Source of the DNA: DATFVA01 sp963745945
Lineage (GTDB): Bacteria > Bacteroidota > Ignavibacteria > Ignavibacteriales > Ignavibacteriaceae
Assembly (NCBI GenBank): GCA_963745945.1
Contig: CAVUZG010000007.1
Coordinates: 372,001-436,000 of the forward strand
Direction: 5' to 3'
DNA length: 64,000 bases
The notes below the pieces were generated by a model. The model made no database searches and was not told where the DNA came from. It saw nothing but the letters and a program-made list of their open reading frames with translations. Made by a program: the position numbers and the translations under genes. Every line of letters begins with the position of its first letter. Position 1 is the stretch's first letter. Positions 17,076 to 25,329 of the stretch are shown here, piece after piece.

Positions 17076-18827
17076 ATGTCAACTAAAATTTTTATTATTG
17101 TTTTCATTTATCTGTTGGAGTTTTGCGGTTTAACTTCTTCTCAGTCCCTTTTTCCTGACCGGAATGAAAAGATACAGCAGCTAAAAAGCAAGAAGGATAT
17201 TAAAGTAACAGAAATAGAAAAAGGTATTTATAAACTTCAATATCCAAACGGTAAAACATTATTTAAGAACACAAATGATTACAAATTGCCTGCAAGTGCC
17301 GAGTTAAAATACTCACCAACTTACGACAGCACAATAATAGACCTGAGAACAATTGACACAACTCTTTATTACCAGAAATACAGCTTTTGGCAGGAAGTAA
17401 ATGTCGGCATTTCCAATACAGGTGTTCCTGTAATAGGTGATATTAACAACAATGATAAACCTGAAATATATGGTAGAAGAAAAGGATATAATGATGCTGA
17501 TTTCAGCAATTATATTGTGGTTATGGAGGAGAACAATCAATCTATATTTGATTCTGCATACGGCTATGACAGTACAGTTCTTGTAAGATCAATTTATGAC
17601 ATTGATAAAGATGGAATGAAAGAATTGCATCTATTAAAAATTCCGGACTCGAGTTATAAATATCTTTTTTATAAAAAAACTTCTGATACTACATTCGCAA
17701 CTGAATTATCTTTTGTCTTTAATCCTTGGCAAACGCCAAATAGTCAGGAAAATAATAACTTTTTTGGTGATTGGGATGGAGATGAATTTACTGATCAGAT
17801 TCTTATAAGAGACTGTTGTCCGCCCAGTGTTTACATTTATGAATATAATCCTTCCGAAAACAATTTTGATTCTATATACCAGTTTGACTTCAGCTCGATA
17901 GACCTATTTTATGCGGGTTTTGGAATTGGCGATTTTGATCAGGATGGAAAAACTGAATTTTTTGCCGGGAGTGTGCACGGAAAAGTACTATCTATAGAAA
18001 ATACAGGAAATAATTCCTACTCACCAAACTGGCAGGGAACAGTAGAAACTTATAATGCTTATCTCCTGGCTGAAACTAATGATATTGATAAAAATGGAAA
18101 GCCTGAGATATGGGTAGGAGGGGATGCCTACTATAATAATTTGCCAATAACCCGAATTACTATTTTTGAGAATAATGGGAATGATAATTATGAAATAGTT
18201 GGCAGAATAGACCTGATTGGAATATTCTCATTCTATGCAAGTAATATTCAGGCTATTGATTTAAACAAAGACGGAAAAGATGAAATTATGCTTTGTATAG
18301 ATGAAACAGTAATTATCCTGAAGTTTACCGGTAGTGTAAATCATCAAACATACGAAGCTTATTATATTAAGCAGAATGATATTGCATTGAGTGGAATAAG
18401 CAGCAATTATTACGGTGCCGCGATGTATGATGTAACAGGAGATAATAATGAAGATATAATTATTCATTTGGGAGAATATATTGAGGGCTTGGGGTTCAAG
18501 ATAATGACATTCATTTATAAGTCTAATCTGAGTACTCAGGTCATTGAGGAAAGTGCAAAGCTCAATAATTTCCAATTATGTCAGAATTATCCGAATCCTT
18601 TTAATCCAGCAACTACAATTAACTATCAGCTTCCGCAAACAGGATACGTAACATTAAAGATTTATGATATACTTGGGAAAGAAGTGGCAACACTTGTTAA
18701 TGAGCAAAAAAACTCTGGGAGATATTCAGTTAATTTTGACGCATCTAAATTGGCATCAGGTGTTTATATATACCGCATAAAGGTTAATGATTATGTAAGT
18801 TCGAAGAAGATGCTGCTGCTGAAATAA
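17076..18827 (+). CDS. Secreted beta-propeller (FG-GAP/VCBS-like) protein with T9SS sorting tail
   Basis: The 583-residue protein has a signal peptide (about residues 1-23). It carries at least five Ca-binding DxDxDG-type loops typical of FG-GAP/VCBS propellers (DIDKDGMKEL, DWDGDEF, DFDQDGKTEF, DIDKNGKPEI, DLNKDGKDEI). The C-terminal ~85 residues are a type IX secretion sorting domain: QNYPNPFNPATTINYQL, then LKIYDILGKEVATLV, then GVYIYRIKV and a final KKMLLLK. The protein is therefore exported across the outer membrane and probably anchored at or released from the surface. The ligand or role is unknown. It is flanked on both sides by copies of the same hairpin repeat. Confidence 0.9.
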   Translation: MSTKIFIIVFIYLLEFCGLTSSQSLFPDRNEKIQQLKSKKDIKVTEIEKGIYKLQYPNGKTLFKNTNDYKLPASAELKYSPTYDSTIIDLRTIDTTLYYQKYSFWQEVNVGISNTGVPVIGDINNNDKPEIYGRRKGYNDADFSNYIVVMEENNQSIFDSAYGYDSTVLVRSIYDIDKDGMKELHLLKIPDSSYKYLFYKKTSDTTFATELSFVFNPWQTPNSQENNNFFGDWDGDEFTDQILIRDCCPPSVYIYEYNPSENNFDSIYQFDFSSIDLFYAGFGIGDFDQDGKTEFFAGSVHGKVLSIENTGNNSYSPNWQGTVETYNAYLLAETNDIDKNGKPEIWVGGDAYYNNLPITRITIFENNGNDNYEIVGRIDLIGIFSFYASNIQAIDLNKDGKDEIMLCIDETVIILKFTGSVNHQTYEAYYIKQNDIALSGISSNYYGAAMYDVTGDNNEDIIIHLGEYIEGLGFKIMTFIYKSNLSTQVIEESAKLNNFQLCQNYPNPFNPATTINYQLPQTGYVTLKIYDILGKEVATLVNEQKNSGRYSVNFDASKLASGVYIYRIKVNDYVSSKKMLLLK

Positions 18828-18842
18828 TGTTTAATCGTTTAG

Positions 18843-18882
18843 ATATGCCAGTCCGCCTAGGCGGATCTGAGGTTTGGCATAT
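18843..18882. repeat. Nested inverted repeat after the beta-propeller gene
   Basis: Outer arms ATATGCCA (18843-18850) and TGGCATAT (18875-18882) enclose the 12-bp palindrome CCGCCTAGGCGG (18853-18864). It starts 15 bases past the stop codon, so it may serve as the transcript end. It has no T run. Confidence 0.5.
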
Positions 18883-18887
18883 ATTAA

Positions 18888-18922
18888 AAATAAATAGCCC
18901 CGACTTTTAAGTCGGGGATTAA
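18888..18922 (+). repeat. Structured intergenic repeat, copy 2
   Basis: CCCCGACTT (18898-18906) and AAGTCGGGG (18909-18917) form a perfect 9-bp stem around TT, preceded by AAATAAATAG and followed by ATTAAC. It is the fully paired version of the element at 16632-16663. Confidence 0.65.
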
Positions 18923-18999
18923 CGGTAGTAAAAATTATTTGGCTTTAGCCACATCAAACAAACTATTAGGCTAAAACCTTACTATAGCTCTAATCTATC

Positions 19000-19019
19000 C
19001 CCCGGGCTGAAGCCCGGGG
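19000..19019. repeat. GC-rich hairpin repeat of the CCCCGGGCT type
   Basis: CCCCGGGCT and AGCCCGGGG form a 9-bp stem with a GA loop, followed by CTATAG. Its core differs from the previous hairpin but keeps the GGGG-CTATAG/TAG-CCCC framing. The short palindrome TGGCTTTAGCCA lies at 18940-18951 between them. Together they make four hairpins in 180 bp. Confidence 0.55.
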
Positions 19020-19053
19020 CTATAGAAAATTTAAATTTTATAACGTATTTATA

Positions 19054-20184
19054 TTAATACCACAAATGAAACTGAATTAAGAAAGTATCATTTTTAATTG
19101 AAGGGTTTTCCATCTGAAACCTGTATTGCGGACGTAATTCAACAAAACTGTACGGATGAAATTCAAATCCGACTATCAGCCTTGAAATATCATCCTTTGT
19201 TCTTGAAGTTAAAGGATCAAACCTGTCGTATCTTACAACAGCTTCCAGTCCTTTTACAATTCTGTAAGCTGCCTCAATCATCATTGCTGTTGATGATGAA
19301 TCCTGTTTTACATAATTTTTTGCAATATCATATTCTCCCATTAATGTAAAATCACCTATACCAATTCCGGCATAACCGCCATACATCTGCACTTCGGGAA
19401 ATTTTACACCAGATGAAGCAAATACCTGCTGCTTAAAAATTGAAACTGATCCGCCAAACATCAGGGCGGCTACATCAGAAACAGTAGGATAGAATTCAAG
19501 ATTTGCTGTGTAAGAAGGATCCGTAACAAAAATATTTGGTGAGCGTGAATTCCCGACACTAGCTGTAATAAATGCAAAATCAGAAATATATTGACCTACT
19601 TCTATTCCGCTTTCAACATATCTCGGGTCGAAAATCAATCCTCTTTTAGAAGCCCCGGGAGTAATTAGTCCAAGATCACCTCCGCGGGTGTAAGCTGTAT
19701 GGTCATCTGTTCTTATACCATAATTGGGTGTAAAGCTGCCTCCCTTTATATAACCATCATTTGGTAAAATATGGGCTACTCCGTAAGCTTCCCATATCTG
19801 CCAGATAAAATCGTAACGGGCAAAAACATTAATCTTTTCGGAGATATCAACATTGGTATAAACAGACCCTGTCATTTTCTGAAAATCGATCCTCTTGGTA
19901 GAATCCGTCATATAAAGCAGAGAGTTGCCTCTGAAATCAAGTCCATACTGAATATTCTCACCAATATTCTGACTCATTGGAAACTCTTTACTTGGTCTTT
20001 CCATTGGTAAAACATTTTTCCCGAAAACCCATCCGCCTGAATTCCTCATCAATCCGCCGGTAGGATTAACATGACAATCTGCGCAGGTTCCGCCCATTCT
20101 GAGTGCATATCTCGGCAGAGAATAACTGTCGGTAACCAGAATAAAAAATAATAACGAAGTAATAATAAAATTGAGCAGTTTCAT
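19054..20184 (-). CDS. Outer-membrane barrel-type protein with an N-terminal single haem-c motif
   Basis: The 376-residue protein has a signal peptide (about residues 1-22). Just after cleavage comes one haem-binding motif, CADCH (C34, C37, H38), in the context GGTCADCHVNPTGGLMRNSGG. The rest (about residues 60-376) is alternating beta-strand sequence rich in Tyr, Gly and aromatic pairs, ending in FLIQFHLWY, as outer-membrane barrels do. I know of similar Bacteroidota/Ignavibacteria proteins only as hypothetical or cytochrome-c-like. An electron-transfer role at the outer membrane is inferred from the haem motif plus barrel; no multihaem partner is nearby. The gene stands alone between divergent dxr and convergent repeats. 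Confidence 0.7.
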   Translation of the reverse strand: MKLLNFIITSLLFFILVTDSYSLPRYALRMGGTCADCHVNPTGGLMRNSGGWVFGKNVLPMERPSKEFPMSQNIGENIQYGLDFRGNSLLYMTDSTKRIDFQKMTGSVYTNVDISEKINVFARYDFIWQIWEAYGVAHILPNDGYIKGGSFTPNYGIRTDDHTAYTRGGDLGLITPGASKRGLIFDPRYVESGIEVGQYISDFAFITASVGNSRSPNIFVTDPSYTANLEFYPTVSDVAALMFGGSVSIFKQQVFASSGVKFPEVQMYGGYAGIGIGDFTLMGEYDIAKNYVKQDSSSTAMMIEAAYRIVKGLEAVVRYDRFDPLTSRTKDDISRLIVGFEFHPYSFVELRPQYRFQMENPSIKNDTFLIQFHLWY

Positions 20185-20418
20185 AAACCTCCACGGAGAA
20201 ATGAATTATTAAATTGATTTTAATGTTTAAACCTAACGAGTACTTATAATAAAATCATCACATTACTATATTAATGCAAATTTTTACGTAAGTAGTAGAT
20301 ACAAATGTAAAAAGGTGCCGTAAATTATATAATTACCAATTTTTATTTATCGCTTTAAAACTATGCAATTACATTGCGAAACAAGGCTGTGTTAGTTACT
20401 TTTAATATTTGTTTTTAA

Positions 20419-21570
20419 ATGATTAAAATGAAAAGAATATTAATTCTCGGTTCAACCGGCTCTATAGGAATAAATACTTTAAATGTAATAAGGAATTTTC
20501 CTGAAAAATTCAGTATAACTGCACTCACTGTAAATACCCGAATTGATTTACTTGAGCCACAGATAAAAGAGTTTAACCCGGAATTTGTAGTTGTAAAGAA
20601 TAAAGAACTTGCTGAAGAACTCAGAAAAAGAACAGGCAAATCCACAAAGGTGCTTTCAGGAATTGATGGATTAACCAAAGTAGCTTCTGAATCTGATTAC
20701 GATATTTTAATCGGCGCTATGGTTGGTTTTGCAGGACTTGTTCCGACAATAGAGGCAATTAAGCGCGGAAAAAGAATTGCGCTAGCAAACAAAGAAACCC
20801 TTGTTGTTGCCGGTGAACTAGTTAATGAATTAGTGAAACAATATAAATCAGAAATAATACCGGTAGATTCAGAACATAGTGCAATCTTTCAATGCATGTC
20901 GGGAGAAAATCCTGCTGAAGTAGAAAAGCTCATTTTAACTGCTTCCGGAGGTCCGTTCAGAGAAATGAGAAAAGAGGATTTTGAAGAAGTAACTGTTGAG
21001 GATGCACTTAATCATCCAAACTGGAAGATGGGAAATAAAATTACAATTGATTCAGCAACTATGATGAATAAAGGATTAGAGGTTATCGAAGCCCATTGGC
21101 TTTTTAATCTTCCTAAAGAAAAAATTGATGTTGTTGTACATCCTCAATCCATTGTTCATTCTATGGTTCAGTTTGTCGATGGTTCTATAAAGGCTCAGAT
21201 GGGTTTACCGGATATGAAATTACCGATACAGTATGCGCTGACGTACCCGGAAAGATTACCAAATTCTTTCCCCCGGACCAGCCTGTCTGAAATTTCCACA
21301 TTAACATTTTCAAAACCGGATCCAGAAAAGTTTGTTTGTTTGCGTCTTGCATATGAAACCCTGGAAACCGGCGGCACAGCACCATGTATTTTAAATGCGG
21401 CAAATGAAATTGCGGTGGATAAATTCCTGAAAAAGGAGATAAAATTTTCCGATATTCCTGCTTTAATTTGCAACGCACTTGATCATTTTGATAATCATAA
21501 AAACCCGGAACTTCAAACTATTATTGAGCAGGATAAACAAACAAGAGAATATGTTAAAAACCTCGTTTAA
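20419..21570 (+). CDS. dxr: 1-deoxy-D-xylulose 5-phosphate reductoisomerase
   Basis: Dxr (IspC) converts DXP to MEP with NADPH, the first committed step of the pathway that IspG later completes. The NADPH-binding GSTGSIG motif is at about residues 10-16. NKETLVVAG, the metal/substrate region DSEHSAIFQ and the flexible loop GGPFREM follow, and the substrate-binding NHPNWKMG and EVIEAHWLF stretches are present. A second ATG at 20428 (MKRILILGSTG) is an equally good start and fits the family better. Only a 78-bp gap separates it from rseP; dxr-rseP is a common bacterial pair. Confidence 0.96.
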   Translation: MIKMKRILILGSTGSIGINTLNVIRNFPEKFSITALTVNTRIDLLEPQIKEFNPEFVVVKNKELAEELRKRTGKSTKVLSGIDGLTKVASESDYDILIGAMVGFAGLVPTIEAIKRGKRIALANKETLVVAGELVNELVKQYKSEIIPVDSEHSAIFQCMSGENPAEVEKLILTASGGPFREMRKEDFEEVTVEDALNHPNWKMGNKITIDSATMMNKGLEVIEAHWLFNLPKEKIDVVVHPQSIVHSMVQFVDGSIKAQMGLPDMKLPIQYALTYPERLPNSFPRTSLSEISTLTFSKPDPEKFVCLRLAYETLETGGTAPCILNAANEIAVDKFLKKEIKFSDIPALICNALDHFDNHKNPELQTIIEQDKQTREYVKNLV

Positions 21571-21592
21571 TTCCGGCGGGAACAATATTTGC

Positions 21593-21621
21593 TTGACTGC
21601 ATCTAACTATTTTAATATAGA
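21593..21621 (+). promoter_or_regulatory. Sigma-70-like promoter before rseP
   Basis: TTGACT (21593-21598) and TATAGA (21616-21621) are separated by exactly 17 bp. The -10 runs into TTTTG, so it also resembles the Bacteroidota TAnnTTTG element. An AGGAG ribosome-binding site follows at 21633-21637, 11 bases before the rseP ATG. Confidence 0.5.
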
Positions 21622-21648
21622 TTTTGTAAAACAGGAGAAACTCGCTTA

Positions 21649-23004
21649 ATGGAGTATATTATTTATTTTGCTATAACCATCGGCATACTCGTTTTTGTAC
21701 ATGAGTTCGGTCATTTTGCTGCAGCTAAATTAACCGGAATGCGTGCAGAGGTTTTTGCCATTGGTTTTGGAAAAAGACTGTTCGGCTGGAACAGATTATC
21801 CGGATTTTCTTTCGGTGAGTTACCTAAAGATTTTGATGGTCAGGGAAATACTGATTACCGTTTATGTCTCCTTCCTCTCGGAGGCTACGTTAAAATTGCA
21901 GGAATGGTTGATGAAAGTTTTGATACCGAATTTGCTGACAAAGAACCTCAGCCGTATGAATTCCGCGCGAAATCGACGTGGAGAAAAATTATTGTTATTA
22001 CCGCCGGCGTTATAATGAATCTTCTTCTTTCGCTGATAATTTTCTGGGGCGTGAATTATTTCCAGGGCAAGCAGGTTATTACAACTACAAAAATCGGATA
22101 CGTTCAGCCCGGCAGCACAATCGATTCACTTGGATTCCGTCCTGATGATAAGATACTGGCAATAAATGGAACAGCCGTTAATAACTGGGATGATGTGAGA
22201 GCAGCAATTTTTGTTAATACACTTGGCCAGGACGTTAATGTCAAATTCAAACGCCGTAATACAACTGAGAATATTGTTATCCCAAGAAAAGTTATACCGG
22301 AAAATGAAACCGGTGAACGATTCCTTATTCCTGAGGGATTTCAGCCGGCAATCGGCGAGGTAACAAATAATTCGCCTGCAAAAGAATCCGGTATTAAAAA
22401 AGGTGATGTCTTTCTTGAGCTGGACGGTAAGAAAATTTATAGCGTACAGCAGACAATTGATATTATTTCGAATCATAAGAATACACCAATGCCGCTGGTT
22501 GTGGAAAGAGGAAAAGATACAGTTCAATTATCTGTTACTCCTGATAAAAGCGGGTTGATTGGTGTCGGGCTGGTTACCAATCCTGATGCTCCCGTGGAAT
22601 TTAAGGCGTACGGTTTCTTCGATTCATTCTACTATGGCTGGATGGATATAGTAAATATGACAAACCTTACATTTAGTATGGTTGGAAAAGTAATCGGCGG
22701 AAAAGTTGCATTCGGAAAAGCTTTTGGTGGTCCTGTTAAAATCGCTCAGCTTGCTGCAAAATCAGCCGATACAGGATTTTTAAATTTCCTCTTTTTCCTT
22801 GCCCTTCTAAGTTTAAGTTTAGCTATCATAAACATTATGCCTTTTCCTGTACTGGATGGGGGACATCTCATAATAATCCTGATTGAAGGAGTGACCAAAA
22901 GAGAAATTCCTATAAAAGTTAAAGTCGCCATTCAGAATACCGGGTTTGTAATTCTGTTACTATTGATGGCATTTATTATTTACAACGATATCGTAAATCT
23001 GTAG
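21649..23004 (+). CDS. rseP: Site-2 membrane protease RseP (M50 family)
   Basis: RseP cleaves membrane-spanning anti-sigma factors and signal peptides within the inner membrane. The zinc site is H18-E19-x-x-H22 (FVHEFGHFAAAKL) in the first membrane segment, and the second motif is LDGGH with D403 near the C-terminus. Two PDZ-type domains lie between (about residues 130-210 and 225-305), and about four membrane segments are predicted. It has 451 residues, normal for the family. The RskA-like anti-sigma factor at 55884 could be one of its substrates; this is inference. Confidence 0.94.
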   Translation: MEYIIYFAITIGILVFVHEFGHFAAAKLTGMRAEVFAIGFGKRLFGWNRLSGFSFGELPKDFDGQGNTDYRLCLLPLGGYVKIAGMVDESFDTEFADKEPQPYEFRAKSTWRKIIVITAGVIMNLLLSLIIFWGVNYFQGKQVITTTKIGYVQPGSTIDSLGFRPDDKILAINGTAVNNWDDVRAAIFVNTLGQDVNVKFKRRNTTENIVIPRKVIPENETGERFLIPEGFQPAIGEVTNNSPAKESGIKKGDVFLELDGKKIYSVQQTIDIISNHKNTPMPLVVERGKDTVQLSVTPDKSGLIGVGLVTNPDAPVEFKAYGFFDSFYYGWMDIVNMTNLTFSMVGKVIGGKVAFGKAFGGPVKIAQLAAKSADTGFLNFLFFLALLSLSLAIINIMPFPVLDGGHLIIILIEGVTKREIPIKVKVAIQNTGFVILLLLMAFIIYNDIVNL

Positions 23005-23029
23005 AAATAAATTTTATTATTAAAAATTG

Positions 23030-23057
23030 AAGCCCGGTTAAGCCGGGCTTTTCATTT
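23030..23057 (+). terminator. Terminator after rseP
   Basis: AAGCCCGG (23030-23037) and CCGGGCTT (23043-23050) form an 8-bp GC-rich stem with a 5-base loop, followed by TTCATTTT. It ends the dxr-rseP transcript 25 bases after the stop. Confidence 0.85.
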
Positions 23058-23224
23058 TAGATCGTTAAATCTTCTCACCTAAATTTCCGCTTATCCTCCT
23101 ATAAAACCGGTGATAACAAAGAAAGCCTCCATCACTGGCAATAAAGCTAATTTTGAGTTGCCTGTTTGAACAGATTGCAAAAACAGGTAGGTAATTTTCT
23201 TTTAGTGACATTACGATTATATTT

Positions 23225-24382
23225 ATGACTGATCTTACACATGATATTAGATTAAAAACAGAAGCTTCTTTAATAAATTCCAATGGAAGAAAGTCTGGCG
23301 GAGAAAATATTTCAAGAATAAACAGAAATAAGGCTTACCGTATTTCTCAACTTTCAGGTTGGTCATTCTATGCGGTAATAAACCTGATTGCAATGTATTC
23401 ATTTGAATCCTTTACCTGGCAAAAGGGTGTTTTATTTCTCTTTATTTGTGTAATGGGAATTGTTTCTACACATTATCTGCGTTCTGTTATTAAACATCAG
23501 GGATGGCTTAATTTTCCTTTAAAAAAAATAATTCCAAGAGTGCTTGTTTCCAGTTTTTTAATAGGAGTTGTATTATCAATATTGTTCTTCTCTATAAATC
23601 TCACCGGCAGCTTTTATGATATGTCCAAATTTAAACCTGCTACCCCGGTAATTTGGGTTTTCAATCTGAGCAGTGTAATACTGTTATGGCAGCTCATATA
23701 TTTTTCTGTGCATTTTTTCCAGAATTATAAAAAAGTTGAAATTGAAGCTCTCATCTGGGAAGCCGCAGTAAAAGATTTCGAATTGAAAACACTGAAGAGC
23801 CAGCTTAATCCGCATTTTATGTTTAATGCTTTAAACAGTATAAGGGCATTAATCGAGGAGGATCCAGCATCTGCAAAAATAGCTGTTACAAAACTTTCAA
23901 ACATATTGCGTTATTCTTTAAGAATAGAAAAAAGTGAAACTGTTACTCTCGAAGATGAAATGCAGACTGTTGTTGATTACCTCGATCTGGAAAAAATAAG
24001 ATTTGAAGAAAGATTAAATTATTCAATTAACTTGGAAGAGAATGCAGCACGAACGGAAATACCGCCGATGATGGTACAAACGCTCGTTGAAAACGGAATT
24101 AAACATGGTATTTCGAAAATAACTGACGGCGGTAAAATTTTTGTTAATTCATTCGTTGAAGATTCAAAATTGCATATACAGATTTCAAACACCGGGCAGT
24201 TAAGTGAAGAGGATCTGAAAAATGCAACCGGATTCGGCATACAGAATACAAAGCACAGGCTGAATTTATTATACGGGGAAACAGGTTCATTTAAAATTAA
24301 TAACATAAATAAAAAAGAAGTTTTTGCAGAAGTTATTATCCCAACAGGAGGAAAAATAAATGAAAGCTTTAATAGTAGATGA
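23225..24382 (+). CDS. LytS-type sensor histidine kinase
   Basis: The 385-residue membrane kinase belongs to the His_kinase (PF06580) family. About four transmembrane helices lie within residues 38-170, with no large periplasmic sensor domain. They are followed by the phospho-acceptor box LKSQLNPHFMFNALNSI with H197, then the ATPase domain with N290 in LVENGIKHG and a GFGIQNTKHRL glycine-rich lid. It is the cognate kinase of the LytTR regulator, whose ATG lies 23 bases inside its 3' end. The stimulus is unknown. The 220-bp leader holds a small inverted repeat (CCTGTTT with AAACAGG at about 23160-23190). Confidence 0.92.
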   Translation: MTDLTHDIRLKTEASLINSNGRKSGGENISRINRNKAYRISQLSGWSFYAVINLIAMYSFESFTWQKGVLFLFICVMGIVSTHYLRSVIKHQGWLNFPLKKIIPRVLVSSFLIGVVLSILFFSINLTGSFYDMSKFKPATPVIWVFNLSSVILLWQLIYFSVHFFQNYKKVEIEALIWEAAVKDFELKTLKSQLNPHFMFNALNSIRALIEEDPASAKIAVTKLSNILRYSLRIEKSETVTLEDEMQTVVDYLDLEKIRFEERLNYSINLEENAARTEIPPMMVQTLVENGIKHGISKITDGGKIFVNSFVEDSKLHIQISNTGQLSEEDLKNATGFGIQNTKHRLNLLYGETGSFKINNINKKEVFAEVIIPTGGKINESFNSR

Positions 24383-25079
24383 CGAACGTCTTGCACGGAC
24401 AGAACTGCGCAGACTGCTAAATCCATTTAAAGACATAAACGTAGTGGGCGAAGCTATAAATGCAGAAGACGCACTTGCAAAAATAACTGAGCTTAATCCC
24501 GACCTGATTTTTCTTGATATACAAATGCCGGGTAAAAACGGATTTGAAATGTTAGAAGAACTGGATAGCGTTCCGACGGTAGTTTTCACTACGGCTTATG
24601 ATGAATATGCTTTGAAAGCTTTTGAATTCAATGCCATGGATTATCTGCTTAAACCAATTGAACCGAAAAGATTAGAAGATACTGTAAAACGACTTCTGGA
24701 AAAAAACAAGAAGGAACAAATTGATGCAGACCAGACCCCTGTTCTTACTGAAGAAGACCAGGTTTTTGTTAAAGACGGTGACCGCTGCTGGTTTGTAAAA
24801 CTTTCCACTGTAAAACTGTTTGAATCGGAAGGAAATTATGTAAGACTATACTTTGATGATAACAAGCCACTTATTCTGAGAACACTTAATTATCTTGATG
24901 AAAGACTGGACAGTAAAGCATTCTTCCGCGCAAACCGTAAACATATTGTAAATCTTAAATGGATTGATAATATTGAACCCTGGCTGAACGGCGGTCTTCT
25001 TGTGAAATTAAAAGGCGGAAATAAAATTGAAGTTTCGCGAAGACAGGCAATAAAGTTTAAAGATATGCTAAGCCTTTAA
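24360..25079 (+). CDS. LytTR-family response regulator
   Basis: The 239-residue regulator has a receiver domain (residues 1-120) with the acidic pair D7/D8, phospho-acceptor D53 (FLDIQMPG) and a conserved Lys in LLKPIEPK. A C-terminal LytTR DNA-binding domain (about 140-235) follows, with the typical ESEGNYVRLYF and FFRANRKHIVNL stretches. It is coupled to the upstream kinase by a 23-base overlap. LytTR regulators bind paired direct repeats; I could not identify the target site here. Confidence 0.94.
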   Translation: MKALIVDDERLARTELRRLLNPFKDINVVGEAINAEDALAKITELNPDLIFLDIQMPGKNGFEMLEELDSVPTVVFTTAYDEYALKAFEFNAMDYLLKPIEPKRLEDTVKRLLEKNKKEQIDADQTPVLTEEDQVFVKDGDRCWFVKLSTVKLFESEGNYVRLYFDDNKPLILRTLNYLDERLDSKAFFRANRKHIVNLKWIDNIEPWLNGGLLVKLKGGNKIEVSRRQAIKFKDMLSL

Positions 25080-25107
25080 TTGAAAATTGATTATTGAGAA
25101 TTGATAA
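25078..25107 (+). repeat. AATTGAT-type AT repeat after the LytTR gene
   Basis: A run of AATTGAAAATTGATTATTGA units starts at the stop codon of the regulator. It is a diverged copy of the repeats at 8777 and 16961. Confidence 0.4.
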
Positions 25108-25160
25108 ATATAATGATTCCAAGATTGAATAATTAAAGGTGCCTGATTTTCTATTCGTGG

Positions 25161-25204
25161 TTTTGCGTCTTTGTGGCATTTTATTTTGCCGCAAAGACAC
25201 AAAG
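25161..25204. repeat. Imperfect inverted repeat of the GTCTTTGTGGC type
   Basis: The arms TTTTGCGTCTTTGTGGC (25161-25177) and GCCGCAAAGACACAAAG (25188-25204) surround a 10-base T-rich loop. The three mismatches are all A/G exchanges, giving G-U or A-C oppositions in RNA. I recall motifs of this kind being scattered between genes in Bacteroidota and related genomes. The rest of the 250-bp gap holds nothing more I can identify. Confidence 0.5.
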
Positions 25205-25329
25205 CTGCCAAGAATTAAATCCGACTCCCAATAAATCAAATCTTTTTTCCTCACCAACCTTTATAAAATCTCTTATTATTTTTTTAAATTATTATTTCTG
25301 AATTCAGATAAATTTAAAAGGAGAAGAGA

